DNA of 64,000 nucleotides, taken from NCBI GenBank assembly GCA_039105265.1, contig JAPFFF010000003.1:4588001-4652000 (forward strand), given 5' to 3'. The notes beneath the pieces were generated by a model. That model worked only from the letters and a program-made list of their open reading frames with translations, was not told the origin of the DNA and did no database searches. A program made the translations under genes and the position numbers. Positions 59,201-64,000 of this stretch are shown here, piece by piece. Within the stretch, counting starts at the first letter, position 1, and every line of letters begins with the position of its first letter. The stretch is from Tritrichomonas musculus (lineage: Eukaryota > Parabasalia > Tritrichomonadida > Tritrichomonadidae).

Positions 59201-62200
59201 TTGCAATCAAAAGATTTATCTAAAACATTATTCATTAATGATTTAATTACTAAAGTTTTGCATGATTCTGGTCCATGAAAAAGAAGATGCTGAGAATGAT
59301 GAATCATTAATCGTGATAAAAACATCGCCGATGATGATTCGCTAGTTGGAATTAATATTTGTTCAATTGACTTATTGGATGTTAAATCAATTCCTGTGGT
59401 TCCATCGCACCATTCACACCACTCATTTTTACTCAAATCAATAAAATAATCATAAACAGACTTAGATTTCGGAAATTCATTCTTTGATTCATTCTTCTCA
59501 TACAAATCTTTAATGAATCGATCAAAGAGAAGTCTTGATTCATCCAATAAAACAGCGCCGAAAGACCAAATCAAGCAGAAAGCGAAAACTTTTTCAAATA
59601 AATTCAAACATTCTTCATCTTCTTCGTTAAAATAGCCAAAATGCGAATTTCTTGTTGATGAAAACAATGAATAATAAAGTGAATGATTCAAAGGGTCAAT
59701 ATTTTTAGCATCTTCTCCATCGGCTGCGGGTTTTAAAACTGGTTTTCTCATAATATCAAGAAAATCATCTAAAATGTTCATTAAATTTTTGACAATAAAT
59801 AATGAATTGCTTCCAATTGCAGGTTTTCCATCGCATTCGATGAATTGTATCATTGATGGAATGTAAGTGTTCATTAAAGAGCGAAGAAATTCAGTTAATT
59901 TGGGAATTTCTTGAATGTGAGAATCTTGCCACGAATCGGCAACAACTGACCAAGGAAGAGTTGAAGGATCGAAATAAATCATGCCACAACGAGACACAGT
60001 TGCTGGTGAAGCTTGACTAAGGTCATCAACTTCGAACATCATTTTACAATGATTTCCGAGTGAAATTCTTTCGTTATTTGATAAACAAAGAACTTTGTTG
60101 TCATCAAGTAATGAGTTCATCGTTTCAATCCACAATGAATCAACAGGACCATCAACCAAAATCCATTTATATTCGGTTGGTTCAGAAGCAGAACAATCTC
60201 GAATGTGGGAAGAAAGAACTCCATCACTCCAGCCTGAAGTAACAGGATCAAAAAGACCATATAATTCAGGAATTGATATTGCTTTAGGATTCAAACTTTC
60301 AACATGAACGCCCATTCCTTCGCCTTCTTTAGCTAAATTTGTCAATGCTATTTGAAGGCTTTTCCAAGCAACTGATTTTCCTCCCATTGCTCCACCTACA
60401 AACATGATGCCGTGACGAACAATTGTTGTTTCGAATATTTCATTGCATTTCAACAAATATTGTTTTAAAGGCTGCATTTTAAGCTCTTTGTAAGCTTCTG
60501 CCAGCTTTTCTTCTAACTTTTGTGATAAAGACTTGTTGCAGGAAACGTCAGGGAAAACATCATGAACAATTCCATCAAAAAGTGGAATGTCAACCGATAC
60601 TAATCTTGGCCTTGTACAATCAGTGATTGTTTGCACAAGAAGGAATGATTCATCTTCTTCTAAATGAGTTCTTTTTGCTTTCCCAGCAGTTGTTAAAATT
60701 GCTTTCATTGCACGAAGGCCCCAATCGTAATGGTAAGCATTACTTAACTGCTTTCGACAAAGGTCAAACAAAGCAACCAACTTTTTCGAAAGAATTGAAG
60801 CCGTTGTAAAACCGCCCGAAAAAAGCATGATTTCAGCAATGAAGCCAAAATCAGGAACCATCATTGCACATGGTCTAAACAACGTCTTCAAGTTGTCCGG
60901 CAATTCAGTACGGCCAGCATAACCAGGGTTCATTGTGATACAAATAGCAGCGTTTACATTCAATTTCAATGTTCTTTCATCAAGTTGAAAAGTCTCCGAA
61001 TTAGCAGCAATTGCTGCTTGAATAGATCGAACTTGTTGTGCAATTACTGAAAGAACTTCAATGTTAATTCTATTGAATTCATCAAAGCAACTCCAAGAAC
61101 CAGAACTTGAAAGGCCGGCAAAAAATTGCGACATTTGTTCTGGTGTGACTTCTTCTGAACAATTATATACTACACAAGATCGACCAAGTGCTTTTGCACA
61201 ATCCCTGACTGTTTCGGTTTTTCCCGTTCCTGCAGGACCGCTTGGAGCTCCGCTTAAATTTTGCTTAAAAGCTGACAAAAGTGTCTGATAACAACGATCA
61301 GTTAAAGGAGTGATGACAAGTCTTGCTGAATTCCCAGCGTATTCGTAACTGTATTCATAAACATTGTTTATATTTCTAACAATAACCGTTCCTTCTTCCC
61401 AATAATAACGAAGTTGCTGTTGCCATTTGAAAGCTTCAATATCTTGAACTTCTTCTTTAACAAGTTGATTTATAATGTCACGATTATGAACTTCGTTAAT
61501 TAAAAGACAAGAAATTACTTGACGCGTTGCTGCTGAAAGTGGCTGTCTAATTTGTGCTGTCAATGATTCAAGTTGTTCAACAAATTTGTCTTGAAGTGAA
61601 ATTAATCCTTTCAATTTTTGGTTCTTTATTGATGTTGTTACTTGTTGCGTCCATATAATTTGATTGGAAATCAAGATTACTTGTGCTGGAAATTCAGTTA
61701 TCCATTGTTCTCTTTTCTTTTTAGGAGAAGCAATTAAAGCTTCACTTATTTTTTCTTTTAAAGTTGCTTTCATTTCTTCTTCAAATTGATTTAGCCAATC
61801 TTCAATTTCTGCTGCATTTCCATCTACAGGAGAAATAAATTCAACTTTCTCAAGTCCATCGTCATTCATTGATGTAATCATTGATTGATTATCGACATCA
61901 ATTGTTTGAACATATTCAAATAATTTATTCATAGATTTTTGAATGATATCAAAATCTTTCGTATGAGAAAGAATGGAAATAAGTTCATCATTAGATAAAA
62001 AGAAAAAGCGTGGAAATCCAAGTCGTTTGGATTCTAGATATGCATTCAATCCTTGAGTAATTTTTTCTAGTAATTTATTTGAATCTGTTAAATCTTCTTG
62101 AAGAGTATCGCGATGCATAACTGTTTCAAAACTTGGATGGCTGTGAGTTAATTCCATTGTAAGAGTCCATATTTTATCAACTCGTTGCCAATCTCTTGCT

Positions 62201-64000
62201 TCTTGATGAAGTTTTTGTTGAATAGACGTACCTGTAAAAATAGGTTGTAAATAAAGCCAGCCTCGTTGACATTCAACCCAAGCATCAAGAGTATCATGAC
62301 AATGTTTCAAAAATGCAAGTTTTTCTGTTGCTCTCTTTTTAACAGGTTGAACAAATGGTGATGTTAATAATGTTTGTGTTGTTACAAGTTGATCATCAAT
62401 AAGTGATATTATATCATTCACTTGTGACAATATATATTGTTTAGTATCACGAAATTCAGTAGTTATAAATTGTTGTGTTTGTAATTCAGCATCCATTTGA
62501 TCTAATGAGGATTCAATGTTGTATTCTTGAGCTGCAACATTTGCTATTTCAGTGATTTGCTCATTCCACCTTCCGAGATCTAAATCTAAAAACCCTTGTA
62601 ATGTTAATTCCATCGATGGCATGACATCAAAACCAACAATTTTTGAAATTTTTTCCCAATGTTTAGTTTTAATTCCTGGATGTCTCAGTTTCGAAATAAG
62701 TGGTAGATTCGTCTTGAATTTTTCAATCTGCTCTCCAAGAGGTATTAATACTTTTTCAATCATTTTCGGATGGGCCTGTAAATCTTTCTTTAATTTGGTG
62801 ATTTTTTTGGTAGCTTGAATCATAAATGTATTCATTGCGTCTGGTTTTATTTGCGGAAATGGAGTATCATACCAATTTGTACTCATGTAAAGCCAATCAT
62901 TTGCAAGATTCCATGCCATATGAAGTGGTGTAAATTCTTCTGCAATCCTTGCTAATGATTTTGATTGTTGTGGCTCAAATTCAAAGAGTCGTTCATGAGA
63001 ACAATATTTTTCTTGCTTCTCTTTAATTTCTAAAAGTTTTTGTTGCATATCATTAACTTTCTCAGCTGCTTCAACTGCCATTTCTATATCTTGAAACTTG
63101 TTAAAAAGAACTTCAATTTGCGTAGACATTTCAAGAAGGGAAGTTTCAAGGCTCTTCTGATTATTTCGTAATTCTCGAATCATTCGAACTCTTTCTACTT
63201 GAATCATTTGATCGGTGGAATCAAGCTGTTTATTAAGGACTTTTGGCATTTTAAGTAGCTGGTACTTGAAATTGCATTCATCATTGCTGATTTCATATTT
63301 ATATTCTTCAAGAAAGCTGAATCGTTGGCATGCAATTTTCATTTTATCTGAGCGAGATGATGTGGTTTGATTGATATTTTCGATGTAAGACTTTAAGTCT
63401 GCTAATTGTTCTGGCGTTTGTGGCACTTCTTTAAGTTTGGAAATTATTTTTTCAAAATCTACTTTCAACTCATTTAGCTCAGATATTGCTAGTTCTTTCA
63501 TGCGTGCCAATAAATTTTCTATTAATGATTTGGTCTTAGAAATACTGTTTGCTTTGAATTCATGGCAATCAATTAATAATATTCCAAGTTTGTATTGATC
63601 GTCTATTAAATTTTGGACAACATTTAAAACTCTATAAAATTCATCTAGCTCGGATCGATATTCATCAAGTGTTTTGGTACCATTTTGGTCAAATTTTTTT
63701 GAATATAAATTCGGATCTAAAGATAAAACTGGCTCAATATGACGATTTGAATTTAAAAATTGAATAATTATTAAGAAAAGGTTAGTAATTGTTTCTTCAA
63801 GTTTGGCTTTAGAATCTTGAATTAATGATTTACACTCATCAAATGAAATTTTAGTTGGTTCAAGATCAAGAAGAGGTAACTCAATATCTGGAAGTGATCC
63901 AATTGATTCATCAAGTAATGTTAAAAGAGAAATGCTTTTTTCTTTAATTTCGTTTAAAGAAGGTTTGCAGTCTAACAAATTTTCATCTGATAAAATTAAT
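53239..64000 (-). CDS. Axonemal dynein heavy chain, inner-arm type, 5' end outside window
   Basis: Flagellar motor protein. The frame is open to the right edge with no ATG there, so part of the N-terminal tail is missing; about 3,586 codons are in view. Order of parts: tail/linker (64,000 to about 61,300); six AAA modules; stalk coiled coils with microtubule-binding domain between AAA4 and AAA5 (about 57,530-56,630, with KVIHPALRSTFDAICIIFGR); C-terminal domain ending WIQRSVATFITVQL. AAA1 has the canonical P-loop GPAGTGKT (61,216-61,239) and WSCFDEFNRI. AAA2 has GGAMGGKS (60,373-60,396). AAA3 has only GPESCKT (59,254-59,274), one residue short of a P-loop. AAA4 has GVKSSGRKS (58,231-58,257). 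The block LPDNLKTLFRPCAMMVPDFG resembles inner-arm chains rather than outer-arm ones. No intron is seen. Confidence 0.93.
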   Translation of the reverse strand, partial: LILSDENLLDCKPSLNEIKEKSISLLTLLDESIGSLPDIELPLLDLEPTKISFDECKSLIQDSKAKLEETITNLFLIIIQFLNSNRHIEPVLSLDPNLYSKKFDQNGTKTLDEYRSELDEFYRVLNVVQNLIDDQYKLGILLIDCHEFKANSISKTKSLIENLLARMKELAISELNELKVDFEKIISKLKEVPQTPEQLADLKSYIENINQTTSSRSDKMKIACQRFSFLEEYKYEISNDECNFKYQLLKMPKVLNKQLDSTDQMIQVERVRMIRELRNNQKSLETSLLEMSTQIEVLFNKFQDIEMAVEAAEKVNDMQQKLLEIKEKQEKYCSHERLFEFEPQQSKSLARIAEEFTPLHMAWNLANDWLYMSTNWYDTPFPQIKPDAMNTFMIQATKKITKLKKDLQAHPKMIEKVLIPLGEQIEKFKTNLPLISKLRHPGIKTKHWEKISKIVGFDVMPSMELTLQGFLDLDLGRWNEQITEIANVAAQEYNIESSLDQMDAELQTQQFITTEFRDTKQYILSQVNDIISLIDDQLVTTQTLLTSPFVQPVKKRATEKLAFLKHCHDTLDAWVECQRGWLYLQPIFTGTSIQQKLHQEARDWQRVDKIWTLTMELTHSHPSFETVMHRDTLQEDLTDSNKLLEKITQGLNAYLESKRLGFPRFFFLSNDELISILSHTKDFDIIQKSMNKLFEYVQTIDVDNQSMITSMNDDGLEKVEFISPVDGNAAEIEDWLNQFEEEMKATLKEKISEALIASPKKKREQWITEFPAQVILISNQIIWTQQVTTSIKNQKLKGLISLQDKFVEQLESLTAQIRQPLSAATRQVISCLLINEVHNRDIINQLVKEEVQDIEAFKWQQQLRYYWEEGTVIVRNINNVYEYSYEYAGNSARLVITPLTDRCYQTLLSAFKQNLSGAPSGPAGTGKTETVRDCAKALGRSCVVYNCSEEVTPEQMSQFFAGLSSSGSWSCFDEFNRINIEVLSVIAQQVRSIQAAIAANSETFQLDERTLKLNVNAAICITMNPGYAGRTELPDNLKTLFRPCAMMVPDFGFIAEIMLFSGGFTTASILSKKLVALFDLCRKQLSNAYHYDWGLRAMKAILTTAGKAKRTHLEEDESFLLVQTITDCTRPRLVSVDIPLFDGIVHDVFPDVSCNKSLSQKLEEKLAEAYKELKMQPLKQYLLKCNEIFETTIVRHGIMFVGGAMGGKSVAWKSLQIALTNLAKEGEGMGVHVESLNPKAISIPELYGLFDPVTSGWSDGVLSSHIRDCSASEPTEYKWILVDGPVDSLWIETMNSLLDDNKVLCLSNNERISLGNHCKMMFEVDDLSQASPATVSRCGMIYFDPSTLPWSVVADSWQDSHIQEIPKLTEFLRSLMNTYIPSMIQFIECDGKPAIGSNSLFIVKNLMNILDDFLDIMRKPVLKPAADGEDAKNIDPLNHSLYYSLFSSTRNSHFGYFNEEDEECLNLFEKVFAFCLIWSFGAVLLDESRLLFDRFIKDLYEKNESKNEFPKSKSVYDYFIDLSKNEWCEWCDGTTGIDLTSNKSIEQILIPTSESSSAMFLSRLMIHHSQHLLFHGPESCKTLVIKSLMNNVLDKSFDCKNLPLANCSIASNVLNVLRSFMHKSHGVFGPLKNQQLVVFLDNIGSVKPEIYGAQPPLELIRQFFDYGGWYNTSNVEFQRIVGTTLIAAMGPEGAGLFSIPERLVRHFYYIHIPKYKTESMQTILQQLTQLSFSEFPDFVKENLSSMVSISLEIFENCSKNLLPIPSKLHYIFSLRNIVRVLKGMKLIELKDVIDEDTFIHLWANEMSREFYDRFNSIEDRKWFSEQLEKGCLKYFDSKIEHEKLLFNSFSDRNGGYKECICSSDELLKISRELLEEHNREAQKPLNIVLFNEAIDHLSALSRILSMKRGHALLVGVKSSGRKSLARLSLYMNQMEMFEIQITRTYNLTEWREDMKNLMRQCGLNDLPTGFVISDVQIVGNFQLEDISNLLINGEIPNLFENDEMEQIKADIVQNEMITDGDPWIIFTDRVKQHLHLILVFSPFGTAFKESMLTFPALRTETTIDWYMPWSKDALDSVAKASLSKVNLGGDENTINSVVNVCVQVHKSVEEAANKFLIETKRFTACTPSRYFELINTFVKRVKIQKQKNEELFNKYSGGVEKIVATRAQVEELSHKLDRDIPMLQQKRKEVESMLKELTVKQTEVEKTKAEVQAQSEVAKKEADEAAETNRDAQEKLAAAQPILQAAQEAVDSMDKNALVNIKQLKVIHPALRSTFDAICIIFGRQPRKVESGVPGVKEDDYWPETLSLLNDIQFIKKVKNYKVEEISKSTIDKLKKYVGANKQERDQKLAAVQGGYQAVAQLYQWVCAAFDYWHVYQEILPKKIAADKASAKLAASEKVLAESMAHLKSVEDQLQSLQNKFNEEKKHEQELQENVAITQLRLSRAQKIMSGLSGETKRWSKSAEDLKDAAKYLLGDTLLQVSCLTHLGAFSQPFRINLIEKWKKILTNENILHNSTFNISQSLGNDPTIREWIVKGLPNDTHSIDNALIIANSDTSFPLLIDPQLSGTKWLRSEIGENLVILRFDQNDFLQRMKSCVSFGIPVLIENVGLKLDPLIDPILSRETLIVDGQKKIALGGEYVQYDDKFRLYLSTKYPNPIYSPEVCSQVSLINFTTTQEGLSDLLMNNLIEVERDDLDKKRIQIMEANAANTKKLKEIEDEILQIVSNAGSDILDDNVAIDTLQRAQKTSANIEQQMAQSEKTEKQIAAFREKFSTVSDRAALLYFCASDFAVVDPMYQFSLKWFVNIFKNAIQQSEHPTDQAALIDAFHTSIARQFYQSVSFSLFSRHKLLFSTLMTIRILLEEGKVTTSELAFILSPNPSKSKNEFSSWISDDIWSLLSELPNISPPFKTLIESIKTNTDEWKTYISSNTPETDNIPGKLKLSPFEKLLLLRVCHLHRVREGLRIFISETLGKEFVEPPALNLGKVFKDSSPLSPLIFIITPGIDPQDEIIGVAQSMELDKYLKSYSLGRGRGKGAEELIENAIQTGMWVLLQNCHLSLSWMPKLEYIIDNFKPEEVNPRFRLCLVTMSSPDFPIGILYQGTKLIYEIPKGIRENMLRMYNGFNTDEYDEQTTEKEKKLTFHLSFFHAVVLERIQFGSIGWNIPYEFNPSDFAISRKHLKTFLNEAGNGPIPFESLTYVIGELNYGGRVTDRWDRRLLLSLLQRFFSQNIMEKNFSFGEKYPSPSNFSVPLKEVEEILNEWPIVTEGADVGLSKNASTITARNDALGIFNSLVEIQPTLVAASGSISEEQFALNFVETLIKEVPNEFNIHDFDKNYDLTDTINTVLHHEILLYNKLLQVIKNSLLTLEKGLKGLIVIDQRLELLNRRLLANKIPEMWLEYSFPSILTLRAYMDDLNMRISFLDNWVRSRKRPFIFKLGAFYHPEEFLTAVLQVYARKHTVAFDSLRWITTVINNDDSINNYPDEGIYIEGPFLEGAKWNKSEKNLVECEQTELISTLPVMHLLPTQKTEVYDMSKTFECPLYRTQNRGSGALGLPNYIMSLFIPAEKEAPDHWIQRSVATFITVQL

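Overview
The window looks like nuclear DNA of a parabasalid (trichomonad) protist, most likely Tritrichomonas or Trichomonas. It is AT-rich, and all genes appear intronless, including a dynein heavy chain of more than 10.7 kb. 5' leaders seem very short, with TCA-type initiator motifs next to the start codons. There are BspA-like leucine-rich repeats, an axonemal dynein (so a flagellated cell) and Polinton/Maverick elements, which are abundant in this group. The species call is inference.

Layout. (1) 1-10,981: the right part of a Polinton/Maverick that looks whole in the part seen. It has a large fibre-like gene on +, facing a compact block of nine genes on - (double-jelly-roll-type capsid candidate, packaging ATPase, retrovirus-like integrase, possible minor capsid protein, small basic proteins). 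The polymerase gene would lie left of the window. (2) 10,982-17,525: an AT-rich repeat zone with palindromic repeats, a 107-bp stem-loop repeat, a 1.26-kb mariner-like TIR element, and a much older broken Polinton remnant that matches the fibre-like gene of the first. (3) 18,158-27,279: host genes for a TMEM18-like protein, an eight-repeat EF-hand-like protein, a type II surface protein, a broken BspA-like gene and a bacterial-looking GH2 glycosidase.

(4) 27,517-33,682: five almost identical genes for an 86-residue ubiquitin-like protein whose open reading frame ends exactly at Gly-Gly. They lie in an inverted duplication, and the left arm has since received at least two small transposons (one with an 8-bp duplication and a matching empty site inside the window, one with TTAA). 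This is the most unusual region. (5) 34,184-64,000: host housekeeping and surface genes. These are a large PKD-containing membrane protein, a UIM/UBX Cdc48-cofactor-like protein, a small coiled-coil protein, a minimal Mcm10-like protein, an SLC13/DASS transporter, Brx1, 14-3-3, a PH/LRR (CARMIL-like) protein with a long K/E tail, a UFD2/UBE4 core without a U-box, a tetraspanin, and an inner-arm-type axonemal dynein heavy chain that runs off the right edge.

The ubiquitin-like genes, the UBX protein and the UFD2-core protein all belong to the ubiquitin/Cdc48 world and lie within 24 kb, but nothing in the sequence proves they work together. All family calls come from reading motifs by eye; no database search was run.
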